A DNA stretch of 64,000 nt from assembly GCA_023416735.1 (NCBI GenBank), contig JAEZGX010000033.1, positions 1 to 64,000 of the forward strand, written 5' to 3'. Origin of the DNA: Verrucomicrobiota bacterium. GTDB taxonomy: Bacteria; Verrucomicrobiota; Verrucomicrobiia; Opitutales; Opitutaceae. The notes beneath the pieces are model-generated. The model was not told the origin of the DNA. It saw nothing but the letters and a program-made list of their open reading frames with translations, and did no database searches. Shown in pieces: positions 20,585 to 28,908 of this stretch. Position numbers and translations under genes: made by a program. The first letter of the stretch is position 1. Every line of letters starts with the position of its first letter.

Positions 20585-23500
20585 CTACTTGGCCAGCACG
20601 GCTTCCGGTTCGCGTGTCGTTGCCCGCTCGATCTCCTGCGCTTTCTTCAATCCCTGCGCGCTCGAATGCCCCGTGAACTTCACGCACATCCGATCGACCA
20701 GAATGTAACAGATCGGCACGACAAACAGCGTCAGGAAGGTCGCAATGCTCAAGCCGCCCACGATCACGATTCCCATCGGATTGCGACTCTCCGCGCCTGC
20801 GCCCGTCGCGAACGCGATCGGCACCGCCCCGAGAATCGTCGCAATCGCCGTCATCAGAATCGGCCGAAAACGCAGAATCGCCGCCTCATACGCCGCGTCG
20901 AACGCGTTCTTCCCTTCGAGCTGAAGGTGATTCGCAAACTCCACGATCAGGATGCCGTTCTTCGCCACGAGTCCGATCAACATGATCAATCCGAACCGCG
21001 AATACAGATTGTCCGTCATCGCCGGCCCCCAGAACCGCGTGCAATAAAGCACGATGACGCCGCCCGACAGCGCGAGGAAAATGCCCGTGAAGATCGTCAG
21101 CGGGTGCAGCCACGACTCGAACTGCGCCGCGAGAATCAGAAATGTGAATACAAGCGCCAGGATGAAGAGCATCCAGGTATCGCTCGCGCTTTCCACATAC
21201 TCGCGCGTCTCGCCGTCCCACGCATACGTGTAACCCGCCGGAAGCTGCTCCTCCGCCTGCGTGCGCAGGAAATCGACCGCGTCGCCGATGGTCGCAGCGC
21301 CCGACAACTGCGCCGAAACCGTCACCGCGCGCAGTCGCGCGAAATGCGGGTAATTCTCTGGCACCACATTCTCGTTCGCCTGCACGAGGTTCGTGAGCTG
21401 CACGAGATGTCCGGTCTCGGATTTCACATACACGCGCCCGAGATCCGACGGCGTCACCCGGTCTTGATCGGCCACCTGCACCACCACATCGAACTCCTGG
21501 CTGCCACGTTGAAACGTGGTCACGCGCTTTCCGCCGAACAGCGTTTCGAGGGTCGAGGCCACCGCCGACACGGGCACATTCAAATCCGCCGCCTTCGCCC
21601 GATCAATTCGCACGTCGAGCTGCGGCTTGGTCGGTGAGGGATCCAGTCGCGGCTGGAAGAACATCGGACTTTCCCGCATCGCGGTCAGCATCTGCTCGCC
21701 GTGACTCTGCAGTTTCTCGAAGTCCGATCCTTGCAATACCATCTGCACCCCTGCCCCGCCGCCACGCTGGCCGAATGGCCGCGGCGCGATCGGCGCCGCC
21801 TGCCCGCCAGTGATCTCCTGGCGAAACTTGTTTCGCAATTCGAGGAGGATGTCCTGCGTCTTCCGCTCGCGTTCCTCCCAGGGTTTCAACGTCACAAACA
21901 TGAACGCGCGATTGCCGTCGCCGCTTCGCCGAAACGTCCGTTCGATCTCCGGAATCGCGAGAACCATCTCCTCCATCTTGCCCGTGTAATAATGCGCATA
22001 CGCGGGCGTCGATCCGACGGGCGCGATGAATTGCGCGCGGAAAAGGCTGCGATCTTCCAGTGGAGTGAGCTCGCGCTGGAGCTTCAGATAAAGCACCGGC
22101 CCGAGCGCCACGACCGCCAGTGAGCCGGCGATCACCCAGAGCTTGGCTCGTAGCGACGCGCGCAGCATCGACGCATAGATGCCGTTCACTTTTTCAAAAA
22201 ACGGCTCCGTTTTCTCGTAAAGCCAGCCGTGCTTCCGCTTACCGTCGATGACCTTCGACTTCAGCATGCGCGAGCTGAGCATCGGCGTCAGCGTAAGGGC
22301 CACAAACGCCGACACCATCACGGCGATCGACAGCGTTACGCCGAATTCGAAGAAGAGTCGTCCCGTTTGCCCCGATTGAAACGCCACGGGCAAAAATACC
22401 GCCGCCAGCGTCAGCGTCGTCGCAATGATCGCAAACGCCACTTGTCGCGCCCCGTGCAACGCCGCCGCGATCGGCTCTTCGCCTTCTTCGATCCGACGAT
22501 AGATGTTTTCCAACATCACGATCGCGTCGTCGACCACGAGTCCAACCGCCAGCACGAGCGCGAGCAGCGTGAGCACGTTGAGCGAAAATCCGAGCCAACT
22601 CATGATGGCGAACGATCCAATGATCGAAACCGGGATCGCCAGCAGCGGAATGAAGGTCGCGCGCCAGTCGCGCAGGAACACGAAGATCATCAGGATCACC
22701 AGGGCCGCCGCTTCCCACAGCGTCTTGTAAACCTCCTTCACCGAGCGATCCACGAACACCGAACTGTCGAAACCAATGTCGATGTTCACGCCTTCCGGCA
22801 GATCGGCTTCGATGTGCGGGATCTGCGCTTTTACCCCGTCTGCCAGATTCAGCAGATTCGACTGCGATTGCCGGAAAACCTGAACGCCGACCGTCGGGCG
22901 TCCGCGGAAAAAGCTTTCGCCACGATAGTCGTTTTTTCCGAGCTCCACCCGGCCGATATCGGTGAACTTCACTTGGTAACCGTCGCGCACCGCCAGGATC
23001 AGGTTTTCGAAATCCGAGACCTCCGTCATGTTTCCCTGCGTGCGCACCGTGAACTCGCGCGTGACCGACTCGATGCGCCCGCCCGGGATCTCGACGTTCT
23101 GCTGGTGCAGCGCGCGCTCGACGTCCGCCACCGTGAGCCCATACGCGGCCATGCGATCCGAATCGATCCAGAGCCGCATCGCGTAACGCGGCCCGCGTAT
23201 TTGCACCGCCCCTACACCGGGCACGGTCTGAATCCGCTGCACCACAAAACGCTCCGCAATGTCGTAGAGTTCCTGCCGGGAATAACGGTCCGAATTCAGC
23301 GAGAATCCAAGGATCGGATCCGCGTCCGCCTCGGTCTTCGTCACCTGCGGCTCGAGCACTTCGTCCGGGAGCCGGCCGCGCGCGCGGCTCACGCGATCGC
23401 GCACGTCGTTGGCCGCTTCATTGACGTCACGGTTGAGCGTGAACTCGACCGTGATATCCGACTGCTGCTCACGCGACACCGAGCGGATCACGCGAATGCC

Positions 23501-23725
23501 GTCGATCGAGGAAATCTCCTTTTCCAAGGGCTCGGTGATCTTCGATTCAATCACCTCCGCCGAGGCGCCAGGATACGTCGTCTGCACCGAAATGATCGGC
23601 GAATCGATGTTCGGATACTCTCGGACCGGCAGCCGGTTGAACGATAGCAACCCGACCAGCACCACGAGAATCGACGCCACGAGACAGACGACCGGGCGGC
23701 GAATGGAAACATCGGAAAGAATCAT
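20585..23725 (-). CDS. RND-family multidrug efflux permease (AcrB/HAE1-like)
   Basis: A 1046-residue proton-driven inner-membrane pump of the hydrophobe/amphiphile efflux-1 type. It opens with the typical ILSDVSIRRPVVCLVASIL and RLPVREYPNIDSPIISVQT, has the two-fold repeat of large periplasmic loops and membrane domains, and the middle motif ALVLAVGLVVDDAIVMLENI, whose paired acidic residues belong to the proton relay. The C-terminus carries a short soluble tail after the last helix. It overlaps the adaptor gene by 4 bases (23722-23725). No TolC partner is next to it, so it must share one encoded elsewhere. Substrate cannot be told from sequence. Confidence 0.92.
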   Translation of the reverse strand: MILSDVSIRRPVVCLVASILVVLVGLLSFNRLPVREYPNIDSPIISVQTTYPGASAEVIESKITEPLEKEISSIDGIRVIRSVSREQQSDITVEFTLNRDVNEAANDVRDRVSRARGRLPDEVLEPQVTKTEADADPILGFSLNSDRYSRQELYDIAERFVVQRIQTVPGVGAVQIRGPRYAMRLWIDSDRMAAYGLTVADVERALHQQNVEIPGGRIESVTREFTVRTQGNMTEVSDFENLILAVRDGYQVKFTDIGRVELGKNDYRGESFFRGRPTVGVQVFRQSQSNLLNLADGVKAQIPHIEADLPEGVNIDIGFDSSVFVDRSVKEVYKTLWEAAALVILMIFVFLRDWRATFIPLLAIPVSIIGSFAIMSWLGFSLNVLTLLALVLAVGLVVDDAIVMLENIYRRIEEGEEPIAAALHGARQVAFAIIATTLTLAAVFLPVAFQSGQTGRLFFEFGVTLSIAVMVSAFVALTLTPMLSSRMLKSKVIDGKRKHGWLYEKTEPFFEKVNGIYASMLRASLRAKLWVIAGSLAVVALGPVLYLKLQRELTPLEDRSLFRAQFIAPVGSTPAYAHYYTGKMEEMVLAIPEIERTFRRSGDGNRAFMFVTLKPWEERERKTQDILLELRNKFRQEITGGQAAPIAPRPFGQRGGGAGVQMVLQGSDFEKLQSHGEQMLTAMRESPMFFQPRLDPSPTKPQLDVRIDRAKAADLNVPVSAVASTLETLFGGKRVTTFQRGSQEFDVVVQVADQDRVTPSDLGRVYVKSETGHLVQLTNLVQANENVVPENYPHFARLRAVTVSAQLSGAATIGDAVDFLRTQAEEQLPAGYTYAWDGETREYVESASDTWMLFILALVFTFLILAAQFESWLHPLTIFTGIFLALSGGVIVLYCTRFWGPAMTDNLYSRFGLIMLIGLVAKNGILIVEFANHLQLEGKNAFDAAYEAAILRFRPILMTAIATILGAVPIAFATGAGAESRNPMGIVIVGGLSIATFLTLFVVPICYILVDRMCVKFTGHSSAQGLKKAQEIERATTREPEAVLAK

Positions 23726-24819
23726 GGCAGCGCCGCCGTGCGGATCTCAGTGACTTGCGGACGCGGCGCGATTTTCGCACCGGGAAACAGGATCAAGGCC
23801 CCCACGCCCGACGCCACCACTTGCGTGCTTTCCGTCAATTGACCGCGCAACGCATTCACCTCCACCACGCCTTTGGCGCGCAGCCCCAGTTGCACCGGCA
23901 CGAAGTCCGCCGTCGCCTGCCCTTCTCCCTCGTTCACAATCACCAATTGCGTGCCGGTCGTCGTCGTGAGAATCGCTCCTTCTGGCACCGTCAGAATCCC
24001 GCGGAGCACGTCGAGCACCAGTTCGATGTTGGCGAACATGCCCGGCTTCAACCCCACCGCGGCGGCGTTCACATAACCTTTCACCTCACTCGACCGCGTG
24101 GCGCGATCCACGACCGCCGCAACGAAATACACTTCGCCGTTCAGCTCCGCGCCCGACGCCAGCGCGGCCGAGCGAACCTTGAACGTCGTGCCTTGTTTCA
24201 CTTTTCCGGTGAATCGCTCCGGCACCTGAAAATCGATCTTCAACCGGCTCAAATCGTCGATCGTCGTGATCACCGATTGCGAGGTCACGTAATCGCCCGG
24301 CGAAAGCGTGCGCGCTCCCAAGACGCCATCAAACGGCGCCCGTATCTCCGAACGCTCCAGGCGCACGCGGATCAACTCGAGTTCGGACTTCGCCGAAGCA
24401 AACTCCGAGCGCGCGCGATCCACGTCCGCCACGCTGTTGCTCTGACTTTCACCCAACCGCTCGGCCCGTTTGAGATTCAACTCCGCCAGTTGAAAGCGCG
24501 CGTCGCTCTGCGCGAACTGGGCTCGCAGTTCGGCGTCATCGATCTTCACAAGCAGCTGTCCTTTTTTCACCGCCTGGCCCTCTTCGAAGTGAATCGCGCG
24601 CACGAGTCCGCTGACTTCCGGCCGGATCGTGGCGGATTCATTGGCCGCGACCGACCCGACGAGGTTCAACGTCTCCGCCAGATCCTGCCTGGTCAGCGTC
24701 GTGACTTCGACCGGTTGCACCTGGTCGGACGTGCGGATCGCAACCGCTTCTTTTTTGCTGCACCCCGCGAGCAGAATAACCGCCAACAAGGCGGCGTGAG
24801 TAAGTCTGGAGAACGACAT
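23722..24819 (-). CDS. RND efflux periplasmic adaptor lipoprotein (AcrA/MexA-like)
   Basis: Membrane-fusion protein of about 365 residues partnering the downstream RND permease. It has a lipoprotein signal with lipobox LAGC (HAALLAVILLAGCSKKE), a lipoyl/barrel-sandwich domain (SGLVRAIHFEEGQAVKKG), a helical hairpin (QSDARFQLAELNLKRAERLG) and the second half-motif RSEIRAPFDGVLGARTLSPG. The ATG at 24819 is chosen because it starts the lipoprotein signal; 52 upstream in-frame residues look non-coding and contain two palindromes. It overlaps the permease gene by 4 bases, so the two are coupled. Confidence 0.9.
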   Translation of the reverse strand: MSFSRLTHAALLAVILLAGCSKKEAVAIRTSDQVQPVEVTTLTRQDLAETLNLVGSVAANESATIRPEVSGLVRAIHFEEGQAVKKGQLLVKIDDAELRAQFAQSDARFQLAELNLKRAERLGESQSNSVADVDRARSEFASAKSELELIRVRLERSEIRAPFDGVLGARTLSPGDYVTSQSVITTIDDLSRLKIDFQVPERFTGKVKQGTTFKVRSAALASGAELNGEVYFVAAVVDRATRSSEVKGYVNAAAVGLKPGMFANIELVLDVLRGILTVPEGAILTTTTGTQLVIVNEGEGQATADFVPVQLGLRAKGVVEVNALRGQLTESTQVVASGVGALILFPGAKIAPRPQVTEIRTAALP

Positions 24820-24830
24820 GAAAGTGTCAC

Positions 24831-24846
24831 CTGACAGATATGTCAG
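24831..24846. promoter_or_regulatory. Palindrome upstream of the RND adaptor gene, possible operator
   Basis: CTGACAGATATGTCAG is a perfect 6-bp inverted repeat around GATA, 12-27 bases upstream of the adaptor ATG. Its size and position suit a TetR- or MarR-type repressor site, but no regulator gene is adjacent. Confidence 0.4.
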
Positions 24847-24849
24847 CAA

Positions 24850-24870
24850 GTGCCGCGCCTGACGCGGCAC
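24850..24870. promoter_or_regulatory. 8-bp hairpin between gcvH and the RND operon
   Basis: GTGCCGCG/CGCGGCAC with a 5-base loop. It has no T tract in either direction, so it is not a standard intrinsic terminator; it may be part of the leader of the efflux operon. Confidence 0.4.
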
Positions 24871-24943
24871 CGATTTGAAAGATGCGGACTCCGTATGGAT
24901 CCGCACAACGCGTTCCACTGACGCGAGCTGCTCTAAACCAACC

Positions 24944-25327
24944 TCAGCCCAGCGACTGCTCGTAGCCCGGCGCATCCAGCAGCGCCGTCGCCTCTGCCGG
25001 ATTCAACAGCCGGAGCTTCAACATCCAACCGTCGCCATAAGGCGCCTGGTTGACCGTCTCCGGCGCGTTTTCCAAGTGATGGTTGACCGCCAACACTTCA
25101 CCCGACACTGGCGCATAAAGATCGCTGGCCGCCTTTACCGATTCAACAGCGCCGAACGTCTGGCCGGCCTGATACTTCGTGCCCACCTTCGGCAGCTGCA
25201 CGTAAGTGATATCGCCCAGCGAATTTTGGGCGTAGTCGGTGATACCGACCGTCGCGGTGCCATCGTTCTCGAGGCGAAGCCATTCGTGAGACTTCGCGTA
25301 ACGGAGATCGGCAGGAACGTTGCTCAT
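24944..25327 (-). CDS. gcvH: Glycine cleavage system H protein
   Basis: Lipoyl-carrier protein of 127 residues that shuttles the aminomethyl group between the P, T and L proteins of glycine cleavage. The lipoylation site is Lys65 in FGAVESVKAASDLYAP. The start at 25327 (MSNVPADLRYAKSHEW) matches the family; an ATG 11 codons upstream is less likely. It follows gcvT on the same strand by 61 bases. The P-protein gene is not in the window. Confidence 0.96.
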   Translation of the reverse strand: MSNVPADLRYAKSHEWLRLENDGTATVGITDYAQNSLGDITYVQLPKVGTKYQAGQTFGAVESVKAASDLYAPVSGEVLAVNHHLENAPETVNQAPYGDGWMLKLRLLNPAEATALLDAPGYEQSLG

Positions 25328-25388
25328 GAGGAAGATGGGGTTGATTTGGTGTGCCTGCACTTTCCGACGCGCGCAAGCACGCTCCTGC

Positions 25389-26489
25389 TTATTTTGCGCC
25401 CAACGTCACAAAAGGCGGTTTCACCACCTGCAGCCCGAGGCGTGTGCCCCGGATGTCGACGAACAGCGGCGAACTTACCGCCGCGCGTGGGACCAGCGCC
25501 GAACCGATCGCTTCATTGAGCATCGGCGAAAGCGTGCCGGACAAAACGCGTCCCACCAACCCGCCACCGTCCTCGAACACCGACGCTTCCGCGCGCACGA
25601 TCCGGCGATCGCCCGTTTTGAAAAACACGACTTTCGATCCCGTCCCTCCCTTTTTCTCCGCCAGCAACACCTCGCGACCATTGAAATCCGCCGGTTTGTC
25701 GAACTTCACCGTCCACCCCAATCCCGCCGCGATTGGCGAAATCTCGGGGGAAAGTTCGTGCCCATAAAGCGGATACCCGGCTTCGAGCCGCAAACTGTCA
25801 CGGGCCCCCAATCCAGCGAGCTCCACCCCATGCGGCGTTCCCGCCGTCAACAAAGCCTCGGCCAGCGCCACGGAATCGCCCGCCGCGTGATAGAGTTCAA
25901 ACCCATCCTCCCCGGTATAACCCGTGCGGCTGATCAGGCAGTGCACGCCCGCGACGGTGCCTTCGGTGAAATGGTAATACTTCAACACACCCAGCTTCGC
26001 CCCGGTGAGCGATTGCACGATTTCGGCTGCGCGCGGGCCTTGCACCGCCAGCAGTCCGTAATCGTCCGACCGATCCGTAATCGTCACGTCAAACCCCGCC
26101 GCCTGCTCCGTCATCCAGGCGAGATCCTTCGCGACGTTGCTGGCGTTGACGCAGAGAAAGTAGTCCTCCGGCGCGCGTTGATAAACGAGCAGGTCGTCGA
26201 CCACGCCGCCATTCGCGTAACACATCGGCGAATACAGCACGCGACCGGGGAAAATCTTCGAAACGTCGTTCGTCAGGAGCCGATCGAGGAATTTCAACGC
26301 CTCCGGCCCGCGCACGTCGACTTCCCCCATGTGGCTGACGTCGAAGAGCCCCGCCGCGCGCCGCACCGCTTTGTGCTCCTCCAGAATGCTGCGATACTGC
26401 ACCGGCATTTCCCAGCCGGCAAAATCCACGAGGCGGGCGCCGCGGGCCGCATGAAAATCGCGCAAGGGCGTGCGTTTCAGCTCACTCAT
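25389..26489 (-). CDS. gcvT: Glycine cleavage system aminomethyltransferase (T protein)
   Basis: Tetrahydrofolate-dependent aminomethyltransferase of 366 residues. Family motifs include FAGWEMPVQYRSILEEHKAVR, GLFDVSHMGEVDVRG, ISRTGYTGEDGFELYH and LGARDSLRLEAGYPLYGHEL. The start at 26489 gives the usual N-terminus (MSELKRTPLRDFHAARGAR); in-frame sequence upstream is not family-like. It is followed by gcvH in the same direction. I looked for a glycine riboswitch in the 185 bases upstream and could not support one. Confidence 0.96.
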   Translation of the reverse strand: MSELKRTPLRDFHAARGARLVDFAGWEMPVQYRSILEEHKAVRRAAGLFDVSHMGEVDVRGPEALKFLDRLLTNDVSKIFPGRVLYSPMCYANGGVVDDLLVYQRAPEDYFLCVNASNVAKDLAWMTEQAAGFDVTITDRSDDYGLLAVQGPRAAEIVQSLTGAKLGVLKYYHFTEGTVAGVHCLISRTGYTGEDGFELYHAAGDSVALAEALLTAGTPHGVELAGLGARDSLRLEAGYPLYGHELSPEISPIAAGLGWTVKFDKPADFNGREVLLAEKKGGTGSKVVFFKTGDRRIVRAEASVFEDGGGLVGRVLSGTLSPMLNEAIGSALVPRAAVSSPLFVDIRGTRLGLQVVKPPFVTLGAK

Positions 26490-26674
26490 GCCGACGACTA
26501 CGCGCCCCACCCGTCTCTTCCGCAATAGCTTTTTGTCCCGTTCCGTTTGCGCCGAAGTCCCCCCCGCAAAAGGGCCAAACGATGTAGGACAGCCCGGGTC
26601 GTCCCGGCGCAGATTGGGTTTGTTCTCGCGGGTCGGACGCGAAACCTTCGCCTCGCGTGCCGCCTCTTCTTTCC

Positions 26675-27499
26675 ATGTCCGCATCGTCAATCTGCTCGCT
26701 GCCGCTGGCTTACTGGGTTCATGACTGGGACCCTTTTCTGATCCAGTTTTCCGAGAGCTTCGGCATTCGCTACTATGGCGTCGCCTATCTTCTCGGCTTC
26801 CTCGCTGGCGGCTGGTTGCTGGCGCGCTACTGGAAAGCCCGGCGCTCTCAACTTCCCGCGGAGCAAGTTTCCGATCTTATGATCGCGCTCGTGCTCGGCG
26901 TGATGATCGGCGGACGCCTCGGATCGTTTCTTCTCTACGATCCGGGCGCGCTGGTGCGCGATCCCTTGAGTTTCTTCCGCGTTTGGGAAGGAGGCATGGC
27001 GAGCCATGGTGGTATGTTGGGCGTGGCCGTAGCGCTCGCGTGGTTCGCGCGCTCGCGCAAAATCCCGTTTCTGCATCTCGGCGATCTCGTCGCGTCCGTC
27101 GCCCCCGCCGGCCTCTTTTTCGGCCGCATCGCCAACTTCATCAATGGCGAGCTCTGGGGAAAATCAACCACGGTCGCTTGGGCTGTAATCTTTCCGAAAA
27201 GCCCCGAACCGCTCATGCCGCGACACCCGTCGCAACTCTATGAGGCCGCGCTCGAAGGTCTGCTCATCTTTGTCGTCCTGCAGTGGCGATTCTGGAAAAC
27301 CGACGCGGTGCAAAAATCGCCGGGCCGTCTCGCTGGCGAATTCTTCCTGCTGTATGCCATCGCCCGCGCTGTCTGCGAGGTGTTCCGTGAGCCGGACGCT
27401 TCACTGATCCTCGGCCTCAGCCGCGGAACGTTCTACTCGCTCTTCCTCATCGTCGGCGGCGTCGCGTTGATCCTGGCGTCGCGCCGCCGACCGGCCTAG
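26675..27499 (+). CDS. lgt: Prolipoprotein diacylglyceryl transferase
   Basis: Inner-membrane enzyme that transfers diacylglyceryl to the lipobox cysteine of prolipoproteins. The 274-residue protein has about seven membrane helices, the catalytic-region motif SHGGMLG and the Lgt signature GRIANFINGELWG, plus HPSQLYEAALEG. Divergent from gcvT with about 185 bases between. The ATG at 26675 is preferred over an in-frame start six codons upstream. Confidence 0.95.
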   Translation: MSASSICSLPLAYWVHDWDPFLIQFSESFGIRYYGVAYLLGFLAGGWLLARYWKARRSQLPAEQVSDLMIALVLGVMIGGRLGSFLLYDPGALVRDPLSFFRVWEGGMASHGGMLGVAVALAWFARSRKIPFLHLGDLVASVAPAGLFFGRIANFINGELWGKSTTVAWAVIFPKSPEPLMPRHPSQLYEAALEGLLIFVVLQWRFWKTDAVQKSPGRLAGEFFLLYAIARAVCEVFREPDASLILGLSRGTFYSLFLIVGGVALILASRRRPA

Positions 27500-27519
27500 C
27501 CCGACTTACTAGTCGGGCT
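27498..27519. terminator. Hairpin between convergent lgt and glgC
   Basis: A perfect 9-bp stem AGCCCGACT/AGTCGGGCT with a TACT loop overlaps the lgt stop. There is no clear T tract, but its placement between convergent genes suggests a bidirectional transcription end. Confidence 0.5.
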
Positions 27520-27532
27520 GCACCGCGAAGGT

Positions 27533-28834
27533 TTAGACCACCGTGCCCGGCGGCAGAATCGCGCCCTTCGTCACGCAGAGCACGCCATCGCGAATGATCA
27601 CATTGCCATTCGCATACGTGCCGTCCGACTTGTCGATCGCGCTTAAAACGCAGTCGTCGCCAATGCGCGCATTCTTGTCGATGATCGCGTGACGCACCCG
27701 GCAACGCTTGCCGACGCCGAGATTGGGCCGGCCTTGCTCAACGTTCGCCGCGAGCTGCTCCGCGGTCTCGTAGTAGTCGGCTCCCATCATCACCACGTCC
27801 TCGAGATCGCTGCCCTCGCCGACGTAAGAGCGGATGCCGAGCACGCAATGCTTCAGCCGCGAGTCGGTCAGGATCGCGCCGTCGCCAATCACAACATGAT
27901 CGATGTCGCAGCGGTTGAGTTTCGACGCGGGCAGATAGCGGTCCTGCGTATAAATTGGCGCGGTCGGTTCGAAGAAATTGAAAGGCGGCAACGGCTGCGC
28001 GAGCGCGAGGTTCGCAGCGAAGAAGGCATGCACCGTTCCGATGTCCTCCCAATAGCCCTCGAAAATATGCGCATAGAGTTTCTTCTTCCCCAGCAGTCCC
28101 GGGATGATCTCTTTGCCGAAATCGGCCTGCGTGTTTTCCAGCGCTTCCGCGAGCACGGAGCGGTTGAAAACATAGATGCCCATCGACGCCAGACAACGGC
28201 GTTCGTCCGAGGGCGTCTTCAACGATGCTTCAAGCGTCGGACTCAAAGCCAGCCCGCGGATAATCTCCGGATCCTTCGGTTTCTCGACAAAGCGTTCGAT
28301 CGAAAGGTCGTCGTGCACGCCCATCAGGCCAAGACCTTCGACCTTCGACACCGGAAACGGCACCGCCGCCAACGTGACGTCCGCGCCGGTTTGCATGTGC
28401 TGCTCGAGAATCTCCCGGAAATCCATCCGGTAGAGCTGGTCGCCGGAAAGGATCAACACGAGGTCATGCGGGAACGCTCGGAAATGCACCAGATTGCGGC
28501 GCACCGCGTCCGCCGTTCCCTGATACCAATCGACGCTTTTCTCCGTCTGCTCCGCGGAGAGGATATCGACGAAACCGCCACCGAAGGGATCGAAGTGATA
28601 CGTCGACTGGATATGCCGGTGCAGTGACGCGGTGTTGAACTGCGTCAGGATGAAGATCCGGTTGATATCCGAGTTGATGCAGTTGCTGATCGGGATATCC
28701 ACGAGCCGGTATTTGCCGGCGAGCGGAACGGCGGGTTTCGACCGTTCTTGGGTCAACGGATGAAGACGTGTTCCGCGGCCGCCACCCATGATCACGGCAA
28801 GCACGCGTTTCTGAGGAGGCATGTTCAGAGGCAT
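27533..28834 (-). CDS. glgC: Glucose-1-phosphate adenylyltransferase
   Basis: ADP-glucose pyrophosphorylase, the committed step of glycogen synthesis. The protein of about 430 residues has the nucleotidyl-transferase signature GGGRGTRLHPLT, the KPAVPLAGKYRLVDIPISN region, LSGDQLYRMD and FVEKPKDPE, and a C-terminal left-handed beta-helix (GYWEDIGTVHAFF, then hexapeptide-like repeats such as GDGAILTDSRLKHCVLG). A second in-frame ATG four codons in (28822) is equally plausible as start. Divergent from glmS. Confidence 0.95.
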   Translation of the reverse strand: MPLNMPPQKRVLAVIMGGGRGTRLHPLTQERSKPAVPLAGKYRLVDIPISNCINSDINRIFILTQFNTASLHRHIQSTYHFDPFGGGFVDILSAEQTEKSVDWYQGTADAVRRNLVHFRAFPHDLVLILSGDQLYRMDFREILEQHMQTGADVTLAAVPFPVSKVEGLGLMGVHDDLSIERFVEKPKDPEIIRGLALSPTLEASLKTPSDERRCLASMGIYVFNRSVLAEALENTQADFGKEIIPGLLGKKKLYAHIFEGYWEDIGTVHAFFAANLALAQPLPPFNFFEPTAPIYTQDRYLPASKLNRCDIDHVVIGDGAILTDSRLKHCVLGIRSYVGEGSDLEDVVMMGADYYETAEQLAANVEQGRPNLGVGKRCRVRHAIIDKNARIGDDCVLSAIDKSDGTYANGNVIIRDGVLCVTKGAILPPGTVV

Positions 28835-28908
28835 ATAAAAGGTCGGGGTTTAATCCTTGCTGCACCTTTGTTCGCGGCGCTTACTTCGCCAGACTAAAAG
28901 CTTAAAAT

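Noticed and set aside
20513..21637. 374-residue + strand open frame opposite the RND permease
   Set aside because: Arg/His/Gln-rich shadow of the minus-strand permease, which has complete family motifs.
26490..26674. Glycine riboswitch upstream of gcvT
   Set aside because: The conserved aptamer segments could not be found in the minus-strand leader.
28835..28908. glmS ribozyme upstream of glmS
   Set aside because: The gap is only 74 bases, too short for the ribozyme, and its core motifs are absent.
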